Of a stretch of 64,000 nucleotides of DNA, positions 1 to 9,369 are shown piece after piece. Numbering within the stretch: position 1 is the stretch's first letter; each line of letters opens with the position of its first letter. The notes below the pieces were generated by a model. That model had not been told where the DNA came from and did no database searches. It saw only the letters and a program-made list of their open reading frames with translations. The position numbers were made by a program, and so were the translations under genes. This DNA comes from Phenylobacterium koreense (GTDB taxonomy: Bacteria > Pseudomonadota > Alphaproteobacteria > Caulobacterales > Caulobacteraceae): NCBI RefSeq assembly GCF_040545335.1, contig NZ_JBEPLU010000001.1, positions 1,736,001 through 1,800,000 of the forward strand, in the 5' to 3' direction.

Positions 1-39
1 CACATCGACCGCGCCGTCCGGAGAGTGACCGGCAAGTGA
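1..39 (+). CDS. hemE: 3' end of upstream gene, probably uroporphyrinogen decarboxylase (partial)
   Basis: The first 13 codons read in frame as HIDRAVRRVTGK followed by TGA at 37-39. The stop overlaps the GTG start of the ferrochelatase gene (GTGA overlap), so the two are one transcription unit. The hemE name rests on context: in Caulobacter hemE, hemH, hemJ and rho lie in this order next to the origin. Twelve residues are too few to identify the protein directly. Confidence 0.5.
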   Translation, partial: HIDRAVRRVTGK

Positions 40-1076
40 GCAAGCTTGCCGTCGTTCTCTTCAACCTTGGCGGCCCCGATGGTCCCGAGGCGGTAAAGCC
101 GTTCCTGGAGAACCTTTTCAAGGATCCGGCGATCATCGGCCTGCCGGGCTTCCTGCGCCTGCCGCTGGCGAAGCTCATCGCCACGCGCCGGGAAGAAACG
201 GCCAAGGCGAATTACGCGATCATGGGCGGGGCCTCGCCCCTGCTGCCGGAGACCACGCGCCAGGCCGCGGCTCTGCAGGAAGCGCTGTCGGCCGCGAGGC
301 CGGATCTGACCGTGCGGGTCTTCATCGCCATGCGGTACTGGAAGCCGTTCGCTGATCAGACCGCGAAGGAGGTCGCCGCGTTCGCGCCGGACGACCTGGT
401 TCTGCTGCCGCTCTATCCGCAATTCTCCACGACGACGACGGGCTCGTCCCTGAAGGATTGGGCGCGGGCCTACCGCGGCCCTGGCCGGCCGCACACCGTC
501 TGCTGCTATCCCGAGGCCCAGGGCCTGGCTGAAGCCCACGCCCGCGCGATCAGCCAGATCTGGCTGAAGGCCGGTCGGCCGGCCGATGTGCGCCTGCTGT
601 TCTCGGCCCACGGCCTGCCGCAGAAGGTGGTCGACGGCGGTGATCCCTACCAGGTCCAGGTCGAGGCCACCGCCCGGGCCATCGCCGCGCGGGTGCCTGA
701 GCTGACCGACTGGAGCATCTGCTACCAGAGCCGAGTCGGCCCGCTGAAATGGCTGGGCCCGTCCACTGTGGACGCCGTGCGCCAGGCCGCCGCCGACGGC
801 AAGGGCGTGCTGATCTGTCCGGTCGCCTTCGTTTCCGAGCATGTGGAGACGCTGGTCGAGCTGGACCACGAATACGCCGTGCTCGCCAAGGAGCTGGGGG
901 TCAGCCCCTATTTGCGGGCGCCGACGCCGACGACCGACGCCTCCTTGATCGACAGCTTCGTGCAGGCGAGCCTTGAAGCCCTGGAGCGCGGGCCGGGGGC
1001 TGCGCCCTTCGGGCCTTGGCTTTGCCCGCCGAGCCATGGAAAATGCGCCTGCCAAGGCAAGGCGGGGGGAGCCTGA
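36..1076 (+). CDS. hemH: Ferrochelatase
   Basis: HemH inserts Fe2+ into protoporphyrin IX, the last step of heme synthesis. The 346-residue length is typical. The N-terminal segment AVVLFNLGGPD and the active-site motif LFSAHGLP (His about 192) are visible, with SEHVETLVELD near residue 270 supplying conserved acidic residues. The C terminus carries Cys residues in WLCPPSHGKCAC and there is a CC pair near 156. C. crescentus ferrochelatase is known to hold a [2Fe-2S] cluster, so a cluster is plausible here too. Translation starts at GTG 36, overlapping the stop of the preceding gene. hemJ starts 3 bases after its stop. Confidence 0.96.
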   Translation: MSKLAVVLFNLGGPDGPEAVKPFLENLFKDPAIIGLPGFLRLPLAKLIATRREETAKANYAIMGGASPLLPETTRQAAALQEALSAARPDLTVRVFIAMRYWKPFADQTAKEVAAFAPDDLVLLPLYPQFSTTTTGSSLKDWARAYRGPGRPHTVCCYPEAQGLAEAHARAISQIWLKAGRPADVRLLFSAHGLPQKVVDGGDPYQVQVEATARAIAARVPELTDWSICYQSRVGPLKWLGPSTVDAVRQAAADGKGVLICPVAFVSEHVETLVELDHEYAVLAKELGVSPYLRAPTPTTDASLIDSFVQASLEALERGPGAAPFGPWLCPPSHGKCACQGKAGGA

Positions 1077-1078
1077 CG

Positions 1079-1540
1079 ATGAATCATTTCGACCTGTTGC
1101 GCGGCCTGCACATCATTGCGGTGATCGCCTGGATGGCCGGGATGATGTACCTGCCCAGGCTCTTCGCCTATCACACCGAGACGGCGCCTCCAGGGACGGA
1201 GTTCGACAAGCACTTCCTGGTCTGGGAGCGCAAGCTCCTGAAAATCATCATCAATCCGTCGATGATCCTGGTGTGGATCCTGGGCGTCGGCCTGATCCTC
1301 TATCACGTCTATGCGGTCGGCGAGGGCTGGGCCTTCCTGCTGCAGCCCTGGATGATGGTGAAGCTGGCCGCGGTGCTGTTCATTTCCGGCTGGCACGGCT
1401 TCCTGGCCGGGTCCTACAAGAAATTCCTGGCCGGTCAGCGCCCGAAGTCGGCGAAGTTCTGGCGCGCCACCAACGAGCTGCCCTTCCTGGCCGCGGTGGT
1501 CGCCGTGTTGGCCGTCACTCTTCAATTCGGCCAGCGCTGA
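1079..1540 (+). CDS. hemJ: Protoporphyrinogen oxidase HemJ
   Basis: HemJ is a membrane protein that oxidises protoporphyrinogen IX in many alphaproteobacteria lacking HemG and HemY. The 153-residue product begins MNHFDLLRGLHIIAVIAWMAG and has four hydrophobic helices, with the conserved His in the first helix and an RLFAYH segment after it. The ATG at 1079 is preferred over an in-frame ATG at 1016 because it follows a GGGGGA ribosome binding site, starts 3 bases after hemH and matches the usual N terminus. Its position beside hemH supports a heme operon. Confidence 0.93.
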   Translation: MNHFDLLRGLHIIAVIAWMAGMMYLPRLFAYHTETAPPGTEFDKHFLVWERKLLKIIINPSMILVWILGVGLILYHVYAVGEGWAFLLQPWMMVKLAAVLFISGWHGFLAGSYKKFLAGQRPKSAKFWRATNELPFLAAVVAVLAVTLQFGQR

Positions 1541-1553
1541 CCCTATCTGCTTG

Positions 1554-1577
1554 ACGGCTCCCCTGATCGGGAGCCGT
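1554..1577 (+). other. Hairpin in the hemJ-rho intergenic region
   Basis: A perfect 9-bp stem (ACGGCTCCC at 1554-1562 pairing with GGGAGCCGT at 1569-1577, six-base loop) lies 13 bases after the hemJ stop. No T-run follows, so it is not a clear intrinsic terminator. It could stabilise the 3' end of the heme transcript or lie in the rho leader. The rest of the 255-base gap before rho shows no convincing gene. Confidence 0.5.
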
Positions 1578-1795
1578 GAGCGACGCCAGGCCACGCTTGA
1601 CCGCAAGCCGCGCATGTGGTTCCGCTGACCGCACGTGGAGTCGCGCCGCGAAGCCACGCCCCGCCTTATCCGTGCGCCGCGCTGAATGCTGCGGCCCGGT
1701 CCCAAGACATTCCCACCGGCGCGCACCCCGCGCCATGTCGAGATTCTCCCGGCGCCCGAGCTCCGTTCGGTCGCCCGTGCTTTCAGAGTAAACCC

Positions 1796-3217
<1,422 letters not shown>

Positions 3218-3244
3218 GCCTCGGCGACATCGTCGGCGAAGGAG

Positions 3245-3274
3245 AAGGGCCCGCAGATCCTGCGGGCCCTTTGC
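3245..3274 (+). terminator. Rho-independent terminator after rho
   Basis: A perfect 12-bp stem (AAGGGCCCGCAG at 3245-3256 and CTGCGGGCCCTT at 3260-3271) encloses a three-base ATC loop and runs into TTTGCTT. It lies 27 bases after the rho stop, between convergent rho and the quinone oxidoreductase gene. Confidence 0.85.
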
Positions 3275-3299
3275 TTATGGAAGCGCCTGATTTTCCAGG

Positions 3300-3315
3300 T
3301 GTTTCACGTGAAACG
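3300..3315 (+). other. parS: parS-like ParB-binding site
   Basis: TGTTTCACGTGAAACG matches the parS consensus TGTTTCACGTGAAACA in 15 of 16 positions and keeps the full 14-bp palindrome at 3301-3314. It is intergenic, between rho and the convergent quinone oxidoreductase gene, about 6 kb from parA. Confidence 0.85.
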
Positions 3316-3341
3316 CCGTCCGAATAGATCCCCGGAGAGGA

Positions 3342-4325
3342 TCAGGGGATAAGCAGGCTGGCGCCGACGGTTTCCCGGCCGTGAAGGGCTTCGTGAGCGG
3401 TCTTGGCCTGGGTGAGGCGGAAGGTCTGGCCGATCTCGATCTTCACCGCGCCGGACTTGATCACCTCGAATAGGGCGCCGGCGCTTTCATCGAGCTCCTG
3501 GGTGGTGACCTGATAATCGCCCATGGTCGGGCGGGTGAAGAACAGCGAGCCGGCCCGCTGCAGACGCGCAGGCTCGAAGGCGGGGACGGGGCCCGACGCA
3601 TTGCCGAAGCTGACGAAGAGGCCACGGCGCGCAAGGCTGGCCAGGGTGCCTTCGAAGGTCGCAGCGCCGACGGAATCATAGGCCACCGGCACGCCGGCGC
3701 CGTCGGTGATGCGGCGAACCTCGGCGGCGACGTCTTGGTCGCGGTAGAGGATGACGTGATCGGCGCCGTGGGCCTTGGCGCGCCGGGCCTTGTCCTCCGA
3801 ACCGGCCGTGCCGATCACCGTGGCGCCCAGGTGCTTGGCCCACTGGACGAGGATCGAGCCGACTCCTCCGGCGGCGGCGTGGACCAGGATCGTCTCGCCA
3901 GCTTTCACCGGGTAGCAGCGCCGCAGCAGAAACTCGGCGGTCATGCCCTTCAGCAGGGCCGCGGCCCCGATCTCGGCGCTGACCCCGTCGGGGAGCTTGA
4001 CGGCGCGGTCGGCGACCACGGCGTGGTACTCAGCATAGGCGCCCAGCGGCCCGGAGGCGTAGGCCACCAGATCGCCGGCCTTGAAACGGGTGACGCCGTC
4101 ACCGACCGCTTCCACCACCCCGGCGCCTTCCATTCCCAGGCGGGAAGGCAGCTTCACGGGGTAGAGGCCGGAGCGGTGGTAGGTGTCGATGAAGTTGACG
4201 CCGATCGCCTGTTGCTTGACCAGCACCTGGCCCGGGCCGACCGCGGGGACGGGGACCTCGGCGATCTCCAGGACATCAGGGCCGCCGGCTTGCTGGAAGA
4301 TGATGGCTTTCATCAACTCGGGCAT
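3342..4325 (-). CDS. NAD(P)H:quinone oxidoreductase, zinc-independent MDR family
   Basis: A 327-residue medium-chain dehydrogenase/reductase that probably reduces quinones with NAD(P)H. It begins MPELMKAIIFQQAGGPDVL, followed by a GroES-like domain with GVNFIDTYHRSGLYPVKLPSRLGMEG split over residues 50-80, and a Rossmann motif AAAGGVGSI near 155. No structural zinc cysteine cluster is seen. The ATG at 4325 shares its A with the TGA stop of the upstream dienelactone hydrolase gene (TGATG), so the two are translationally coupled. Assignment is at family level; the substrate is unknown. Confidence 0.85.
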   Translation of the reverse strand: MPELMKAIIFQQAGGPDVLEIAEVPVPAVGPGQVLVKQQAIGVNFIDTYHRSGLYPVKLPSRLGMEGAGVVEAVGDGVTRFKAGDLVAYASGPLGAYAEYHAVVADRAVKLPDGVSAEIGAAALLKGMTAEFLLRRCYPVKAGETILVHAAAGGVGSILVQWAKHLGATVIGTAGSEDKARRAKAHGADHVILYRDQDVAAEVRRITDGAGVPVAYDSVGAATFEGTLASLARRGLFVSFGNASGPVPAFEPARLQRAGSLFFTRPTMGDYQVTTQELDESAGALFEVIKSGAVKIEIGQTFRLTQAKTAHEALHGRETVGASLLIP

Positions 4326-5023
4326 CACGCCTCCAGGTGCTGCTTGAAGAAGGCCAGGGTCCGGCCGTTGGCCAGCTTGGCGTCGCTCGCGTCGTAGTTC
4401 TCGCCGCCGATGCGGGCGAAGGCGTGGTCGCGGCCGGGATAGGTGTGGATGGCGATCTGCGGATGGTTCTTCAGTTGGGAGATGATCAGGGCCTGGGCTT
4501 CCTTCGGCACGAACTGATCCTGCTCGGCGATGTGCATCAGCAGGGGGTGGCCCAGCTTGTCGGCCTCGACCAGGTTCTTTTCGATCCCGACGCCATAGAA
4601 GGAGACGCTGGCGTCGGAGTCGGTGCGGGTCGCAGTGAGGAAGGCGAGCAGGCCGCCGAGGCAGAAACCGACCGCGCCGACCTTGCCGGTCGACTCCGGC
4701 AGGCCGCGGACGTGGTCGATGGTGGCGGCGATATCCTTCACGCCGGCGTCCACGTCGAACGCGTTGTAGAGCTCGAAGGCCTTCTTCCACTCGGCCTCGG
4801 ACTGGTCGGTGATGTCGATACCGGGCTCGATCCGCCAGAAAAGGTCGGGGCACACCGCCAGGAAGCCGGCGGCGGCCAGTTCGTCGCACACGCCGCGCAT
4901 CACCGCATTGACGCCGAAGATCTCCTGGATGACCACGATGGCCGGAGCCTTCGAACGGCTCGGGCGCGCCACATAGGCGGAGAACTGGCCGTCGTCGGTC
5001 TTGATGGTGGTGGTCTCGCCCAT
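4325..5023 (-). CDS. Dienelactone hydrolase family protein
   Basis: A 232-residue alpha/beta hydrolase. The catalytic triad of the family is visible: Cys121 in GFCLGG, Asp169 in AEQDQF and His200 in GRDHAF, with the partner Glu34 in QEIFG. Such enzymes open cyclic ester bonds, but genome copies outside chloroaromatic pathways often have unknown substrates, and no catechol-pathway genes are nearby. It is the first gene of a two-gene minus-strand unit with the quinone oxidoreductase. Confidence 0.87.
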   Translation of the reverse strand: MGETTTIKTDDGQFSAYVARPSRSKAPAIVVIQEIFGVNAVMRGVCDELAAAGFLAVCPDLFWRIEPGIDITDQSEAEWKKAFELYNAFDVDAGVKDIAATIDHVRGLPESTGKVGAVGFCLGGLLAFLTATRTDSDASVSFYGVGIEKNLVEADKLGHPLLMHIAEQDQFVPKEAQALIISQLKNHPQIAIHTYPGRDHAFARIGGENYDASDAKLANGRTLAFFKQHLEA

Positions 5024-5064
5024 GGGCGTCTCCCGTCTTAAATCAAAAAGCCCTCGATCGCGTA

Positions 5065-5081
5065 CTAGCCCGCCAGGCTAG
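5065..5081. promoter_or_regulatory. Candidate operator dyad between divergent genes
   Basis: CTAGCC-N5-GGCTAG is a perfect inverted repeat in the 110-base gap between the minus-strand hydrolase gene (start 5023) and the plus-strand gene starting at 5134. The spacing suits a dimeric regulator. No regulator can be named from the sequence. Confidence 0.35.
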
Positions 5082-5133
5082 GCTGCGCTCATAACAATGT
5101 GGTCAAGGACGGCTCGTCTGTAGAGGTTTGCCG

Positions 5134-5385
5134 ATGAAAATGACGATTGAGATCGACTGCACGCCTCAGGAGGCGCGGGCCTTCCTGGGGCTGCCTGACG
5201 TCACGGCGGTCAACGAGAAGCTGGTCGAGGAGATGCAGAAGCGGATGAGCGCCAACGTCGCCATGCTGTCCCCCGACGAGTTGATGAAGAGCTGGGCCGC
5301 GTTCGGGGTCGGCGCCCAGGAGCAGTTCCGCAACCTGATGAACGCCGCGGTCGACGCCGGCATGGGGACGAACCGGCCTAAATGA
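5134..5385 (+). CDS. Small DUF6489-like protein
   Basis: An 83-residue product starting [23 protein letters not shown], with [21 protein letters not shown] later on. It resembles the small alphaproteobacterial family called DUF6489, whose function is unknown. No membrane segment or signal peptide is visible. ATG 5134 follows an AGAGG ribosome binding site and is preferred to TTG 5128. Its stop overlaps the mnmE start (ATGA), so it is probably co-transcribed with mnmE. Confidence 0.75.
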   Translation: MKMTIEIDCTPQEARAFLGLPDVTAVNEKLVEEMQKRMSANVAMLSPDELMKSWAAFGVGAQEQFRNLMNAAVDAGMGTNRPK

Positions 5386-6716
5386 GCGACACCATCTTTG
5401 CGCCCGCCACGGCTGCGGGTCGTGCGGCCGTGGCGGTCGTTCGCCTGTCCGGGCCGCAGTCGGCGAGGGCGGTCGCGGCGCTGGCCGGCAAGACGCCTCG
5501 GCCGCGCGAGGCGGCACTGCGGACCCTGCGCGCTTCCGACGGGGAGCCGATCGATCAGGCGCTGGTGCTCTGGTTCGAAGGCCCGGCCAGCTACACCGGT
5601 GAGGACTGCGCCGAGTTTCACGTGCACGGCGGCCCGGCCGTGGTCGCCAGGGTGATCGAGGCGCTGAGTTCGCTCGGTCTTCGCCTGGCCGAGCCGGGGG
5701 AATTCACGCGGCGCGCGTTCGAGAACGGCAAGCTCGATCTCGCGCAGGCCGAGGGTGTCGCCGACCTCATTGAGGCCGAGACCGAGGCTCAGCGGCGCCA
5801 GGCGCTCGACCAGCTCGGCGGCGCCCTGGGCCAGGCGCAGGCGCGCTGGCGCGATCATCTGATCGAGGCTCTGGCCATGTTCGAGGCCGCAGTGGACTTC
5901 CCGGACGAAGAGGTGCCCGCCGACGTCGCCGCAAGGGCTCGGCCGGTGCTGCGCGCTCTGATCGAGGAACTGGAGGACGCCCTGGCCGACGCACACCGGG
6001 GCGAGCGTGTCCGCGAGGGCTTCCGCATCGCCCTGGTCGGGGCGCCCAACGCCGGCAAGAGCACCTTGCTGAACGCCCTGGCGCGCAGGGAGGCGGCGAT
6101 CGTCACCTCCACGCCCGGCACCACGCGTGACGTGATCGAGGTCCCGATGCGGTTCGCCGGCTACAAGGCGCTGCTGGCGGACACTGCTGGCCTGCGCGAC
6201 ACCCACGACGAGATCGAGGCCGAAGGGGTTCGGCGGGCCCGGGCCTGGGCGGACGAGGCGGACCTTCGGCTCTGGGTGGTGGACGGCTCAAGCGACGCCG
6301 CGCCGACGACGCCGGGCCTGCATCCGCACGACCTCTGCCTGATCAACAAGGCCGACCTGGAGCAGGGGGCCGAGACCGGTCACGCCCTGGTCGAGGCGCG
6401 GGCCCTGGGCGTCGAGGTGGTGCGGCTCAGTGCTTGGAAGCCGGATGACGTAGCCGCCCTGGAGAACGCGCTGGAGCGGCGGGTGGTCGACGCGCTGGCC
6501 GGCGCAGAGCTGCCGACCGCGACCCGGCTGCGCCACCGGGAGCTGCTGACCGAGGCGCTGGAGCGGCTGGGCCGAGCTCTGGTGCTCGAGGACGAGCTGG
6601 AACTGGCGGCGGAAGACGTGAGGCTCGCCGGTCGGGCGCTCGATCGGATCACCGGCCGGATCGATCCGGAAGACGTGCTCGACCGGGTGTTCTCCAGCTT
6701 CTGCATCGGGAAGTAG
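5382..6716 (+). CDS. mnmE: tRNA modification GTPase MnmE (TrmE)
   Basis: With MnmG, MnmE installs the carboxymethylaminomethyl group on wobble U34 of certain tRNAs. The 444-residue protein has the tetrahydrofolate-binding N-terminal domain ([22 protein letters not shown]), a GTPase domain with G1 GAPNAGKST at about 220-228, DTAG, NKAD, and the C-terminal FCIGK motif carrying the catalytic Cys. ATG 5382 overlaps the previous stop. Two parS sites and then mnmG follow. Confidence 0.97.
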   Translation: MSDTIFAPATAAGRAAVAVVRLSGPQSARAVAALAGKTPRPREAALRTLRASDGEPIDQALVLWFEGPASYTGEDCAEFHVHGGPAVVARVIEALSSLGLRLAEPGEFTRRAFENGKLDLAQAEGVADLIEAETEAQRRQALDQLGGALGQAQARWRDHLIEALAMFEAAVDFPDEEVPADVAARARPVLRALIEELEDALADAHRGERVREGFRIALVGAPNAGKSTLLNALARREAAIVTSTPGTTRDVIEVPMRFAGYKALLADTAGLRDTHDEIEAEGVRRARAWADEADLRLWVVDGSSDAAPTTPGLHPHDLCLINKADLEQGAETGHALVEARALGVEVVRLSAWKPDDVAALENALERRVVDALAGAELPTATRLRHRELLTEALERLGRALVLEDELELAAEDVRLAGRALDRITGRIDPEDVLDRVFSSFCIGK

Positions 6717-6722
6717 GGCGGC

Positions 6723-6738
6723 CGTTTCACGTGAAACA
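6723..6738 (+). other. parS: parS-like ParB-binding site
   Basis: CGTTTCACGTGAAACA matches the parS consensus at 15 of 16 positions with the full 14-bp palindrome at 6724-6737. It lies 7 bases after the mnmE stop and 38 bases centre-to-centre from a second, perfect site. Confidence 0.88.
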
Positions 6739-6760
6739 TTGGGCAAGCGCAGGTCCCTTC

Positions 6761-6776
6761 TGTTTCACGTGAAACA
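6761..6776 (+). other. parS: parS site, perfect 16-bp match
   Basis: TGTTTCACGTGAAACA is the exact 16-bp palindromic parS consensus bound by chromosomal ParB. It sits in the mnmE-mnmG intergenic region, about 2.6 kb from parA. Confidence 0.95.
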
Positions 6777-6795
6777 ACGCCGCCCGATTCCACCG

Positions 6796-6824
6796 GTGAA
6801 AAATCAACTGCTCTCCGCTATATA
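6796..6824 (+). promoter_or_regulatory. Candidate promoter of mnmG-rsmG-parA-parB
   Basis: A TATATA element at 6819-6824 stands 17 bases after GTGAAA (6796-6801), a 4/6 match to TTGACA. It would place the transcript start near 6831, just before a GC-rich hairpin. The -35 match is weak. Confidence 0.4.
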
Positions 6825-6835
6825 GAGCCCGACAG

Positions 6836-6857
6836 CGCCCCCGGCCTTCCGGGGGCG
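6836..6857 (+). other. GC-rich hairpin in the mnmG leader
   Basis: A perfect 9-bp stem (CGCCCCCGG at 6836-6844, CCGGGGGCG at 6849-6857) with a CCTT loop ends 21 bases before the mnmG GTG start. It is followed by TCTTGC rather than a real T-run, so it may be a leader structure, an mRNA-stabilising 5' hairpin, or a weak terminator of mnmE transcripts. Confidence 0.5.
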
Positions 6858-6878
6858 TCTTGCGTGGAGTGAGCGAGC

Positions 6879-8729
6879 GTGAGCGCCTGGGACGTCATCA
6901 TCATCGGGGGAGGGCACGCCGGCTGTGAAGCCGCCGCGGCCTCCGCGCGCTTCGGCGCCAAGACCCTGCTGCTGACCCACAAGCTCGAGACCATCGGCGA
7001 GATGAGCTGCAACCCGGCCATCGGCGGCCTGGGGAAGGGCCATCTGGTCCGCGAGATCGACGCCCTGGACGGCCTGATGGGCCGGTTGGCGGACAGGGCC
7101 GGCATCCAGTTCCGGATGCTGAACCGCTCCAAGGGCGCGGCCGTGCGCGGCCCCCGCAGCCAGATCGACCGCAGACTCTACCGCCAGGCCATGCAGGCGG
7201 AACTCGCCGCGACCCCGAACCTGACCGTGGTGGCCGAGGCGGTGGAAGACCTCATCGTCCGCGACGGTGTGGTGCAGGGCGTGGTCGGCGCCACGGGGAA
7301 CGAGTACCTGTCCGGCCGCGTGGTCCTGACCACGGGCACTTTCCTGAAAGGCCTGATCCACCTGGGCGACACGCGCGTGCCGGCCGGGCGGGTGGGGGAC
7401 GCGCCCTCGATCGGGCTCTCGGACCGGCTCTACGCATCGGGCCTCAGCATGGGGCGGCTGAAGACCGGCACGCCGGCGCGCCTGGATGGGACGACCATCG
7501 CCTGGGACGGGTTGGAGATGCAGCAGGCGGACGAGCACCCCGTGCCGTTCTCGTTCCTGACCGACAAGATCACCACGCCGCAGATCGCCTGCGGCGTGAC
7601 TTACACGAACGCCGAGACCCACAGGATCATCGCCGATCGCCTGACCGAGTCCGCCGTCTACGGCGGGCGGATCAGCGGGCGCGGGCCGCGCTATTGCCCG
7701 TCCATCGAGGACAAGGTGGTGCGGTTCTCCGACAAGGACAGCCACCAGATCTTCCTGGAGCCGGAGGGGTTGGACGACGACACCGTCTATCCGAACGGGA
7801 TTTCGACCTCGGTCTCGGAAGAGACGCAGGACCTTTTCCTGCGCACGATCCCGGGCCTCGAGAACGTGCGGGTGAAGCGCTACGGCTATGCGATCGAGTA
7901 CGACTATGTCGATCCGCGCGAGCTCTATCCGACCCTGGAAGTAAAGCGGCTGCCGGGGCTCTACCTGGCCGGCCAGATCAACGGCACCACGGGTTACGAG
8001 GAAGCCGGCGCCCAGGGCCTGGTGGCCGGGCTCAACGCGGCGCGCGCGGCCTCGGGCCTCGACGGCGCGGCCTTCGGACGGGATGAAGCCTATATCGGCG
8101 TGCTGATCGATGACTTGACGACGCGGGGGGTGACCGAGCCCTACCGCATGTTCACCAGCCGGGCGGAGTTCCGTCTGACCCTGCGCGCTGACAATGCCGA
8201 CCAGCGCCTGACGGAGCAGGGCATTGCTCTCGGGGTGGTCGGTGTTTCACGTGAAACAGCCTATCGCGCCAAGGCGAAGGAACTGGCCCACGCCCGCAAG
8301 AGGGCGGGGGAGCTGACCCTGACGCCGGCCGCCGCCCAGAAGGCAGGCCTGCCAGTGAAGGCCGATGGAGTGGTCCGCGACCTGGTCCAACTCCTGGCCT
8401 ATCCGACCATCGGCTTCGATGATCTGGCGAAGGTCTTCCCGGAAGCGACCGACTGGTCGCTCGCCGCCCGCGAGCAACTGGAGATCGACGCCGCCTATGC
8501 CGGCTATCTGGATCGCCAGGCGGCTGACGCCGCCGCCTTCCGCCGCGACGAGAACCTGCGGCTCCCGGCCGACCTTGACTATGCCGGGGTCGGCGGGCTC
8601 TCCAACGAGGTCCGGGAGAAACTGACCGCCGTGAAACCCCTGACCCTCGGCCAGGCGGCCCGCATCGAGGGTGTGACGCCCGGCGCCCTGACCGCCCTGC
8701 TGGCCCATGTCCGCCGCCGCGCAGCCTGA
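6879..8729 (+). CDS. mnmG: tRNA uridine-5-carboxymethylaminomethyl synthase MnmG (GidA)
   Basis: MnmG is the FAD-dependent partner of MnmE in wobble-uridine modification. The 616-residue length is standard. The FAD-binding motif [13 protein letters not shown] is at the N terminus, [24 protein letters not shown] is split around 45-70, and the family segment [17 protein letters not shown] lies near 375. Start is GTG 6879. A perfect parS site is embedded in the coding region. It heads a cluster that continues into rsmG, parA and parB. Confidence 0.97.
   Translation: MSAWDVIIIGGGHAGCEAAAASARFGAKTLLLTHKLETIGEMSCNPAIGGLGKGHLVREIDALDGLMGRLADRAGIQFRMLNRSKGAAVRGPRSQIDRRLYRQAMQAELAATPNLTVVAEAVEDLIVRDGVVQGVVGATGNEYLSGRVVLTTGTFLKGLIHLGDTRVPAGRVGDAPSIGLSDRLYASGLSMGRLKTGTPARLDGTTIAWDGLEMQQADEHPVPFSFLTDKITTPQIACGVTYTNAETHRIIADRLTESAVYGGRISGRGPRYCPSIEDKVVRFSDKDSHQIFLEPEGLDDDTVYPNGISTSVSEETQDLFLRTIPGLENVRVKRYGYAIEYDYVDPRELYPTLEVKRLPGLYLAGQINGTTGYEEAGAQGLVAGLNAARAASGLDGAAFGRDEAYIGVLIDDLTTRGVTEPYRMFTSRAEFRLTLRADNADQRLTEQGIALGVVGVSRETAYRAKAKELAHARKRAGELTLTPAAAQKAGLPVKADGVVRDLVQLLAYPTIGFDDLAKVFPEATDWSLAAREQLEIDAAYAGYLDRQAADAAAFRRDENLRLPADLDYAGVGGLSNEVREKLTAVKPLTLGQAARIEGVTPGALTALLAHVRRRAA
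8243..8258 (+). other. parS: parS site, perfect match, inside mnmG
   Basis: TGTTTCACGTGAAACA lies within the mnmG reading frame, where it encodes part of GVSRETA. It is an exact parS palindrome and lies 1.1 kb upstream of parA. Confidence 0.95.
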
Positions 8730-9369
8730 GCCCATGGTCATCGACGTCAACGACGCGGCTGCGTTCGCTACCGCCACCGGCTGCGACGCCCAGGCGATCG
8801 CCGACCTGGAGCGCTACCGGTCATACCTCGCCGAGTGGAACGAGAAGATGAACCTCGTGGGTCCGGCGACCCTCGACGTCTTCTGGTCGCGGCACGCCTG
8901 GGACTCCGCCCAGATCCTGCCGCTGGCGCCGGAGGCCAAGACCTGGGCTGATCTCGGCACCGGGGCGGGCCTGCCGGGCGTAGTGCTGGCGATCCTCGGC
9001 AAGGGCCGTCCGGATTTTCACGTGCATCTGGTCGACAGCCTGGCCAAGCGCTGCCGCTTCCTGTCGGAAGTGGTGACGGGCCTCGACCTGCCGGCGACGG
9101 TTCACAATTCTCGTGCGGAAGACTTGGCCCTGACTGTGGATATCGTCACCGCCCGGGCTTGCGCGCCGATGTCCCGCCTGCTGGGTTACGCACAGCCCTA
9201 CCTCAAGCGGGGGGCGGTGGCCCTGTTCCTGAAGGGACAGGACGTTGCGTCCGAACTGGAAGACGCAGCCAGGACCTGGGATTTCGAGGCGGACGTGTCG
9301 CCCAGCCGCAGCGACGCCAGAGGCCAGATCGTGCGTGTGAGGAGACTCGGCCGTGGCCGGAAAAGCTAA
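8707..9369 (+). CDS. rsmG: 16S rRNA (guanine527-N7)-methyltransferase RsmG (GidB)
   Basis: RsmG methylates G527 of 16S rRNA using SAM. The 220-residue product has [10 protein letters not shown] near 40, the SAM-binding segment [17 protein letters not shown] near 80, and [16 protein letters not shown] 8707 overlaps the end of mnmG by 23 bases; ATG 8734, just after the mnmG stop, would give 211 residues and cannot be excluded. Its 3' end overlaps parA by 17 bases. Confidence 0.94.
   Translation: MSAAAQPEPMVIDVNDAAAFATATGCDAQAIADLERYRSYLAEWNEKMNLVGPATLDVFWSRHAWDSAQILPLAPEAKTWADLGTGAGLPGVVLAILGKGRPDFHVHLVDSLAKRCRFLSEVVTGLDLPATVHNSRAEDLALTVDIVTARACAPMSRLLGYAQPYLKRGAVALFLKGQDVASELEDAARTWDFEADVSPSRSDARGQIVRVRRLGRGRKS

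Noticed and set aside
973..1554. Second frame overlapping hemJ
   Set aside because: It is an out-of-frame shadow of hemJ; hemJ itself has a clear start, membrane helices and family motifs.
5614..5629. GTTTCACGTGCACGG in mnmE as a fifth parS site
   Set aside because: Only one half-site matches; the bases encode the conserved FHVHGG motif of MnmE.
9015..9030. TTTTCACGTGCAT in rsmG as a parS site
   Set aside because: Only a half-site is kept, and it encodes the FHVHLVDS segment of RsmG.
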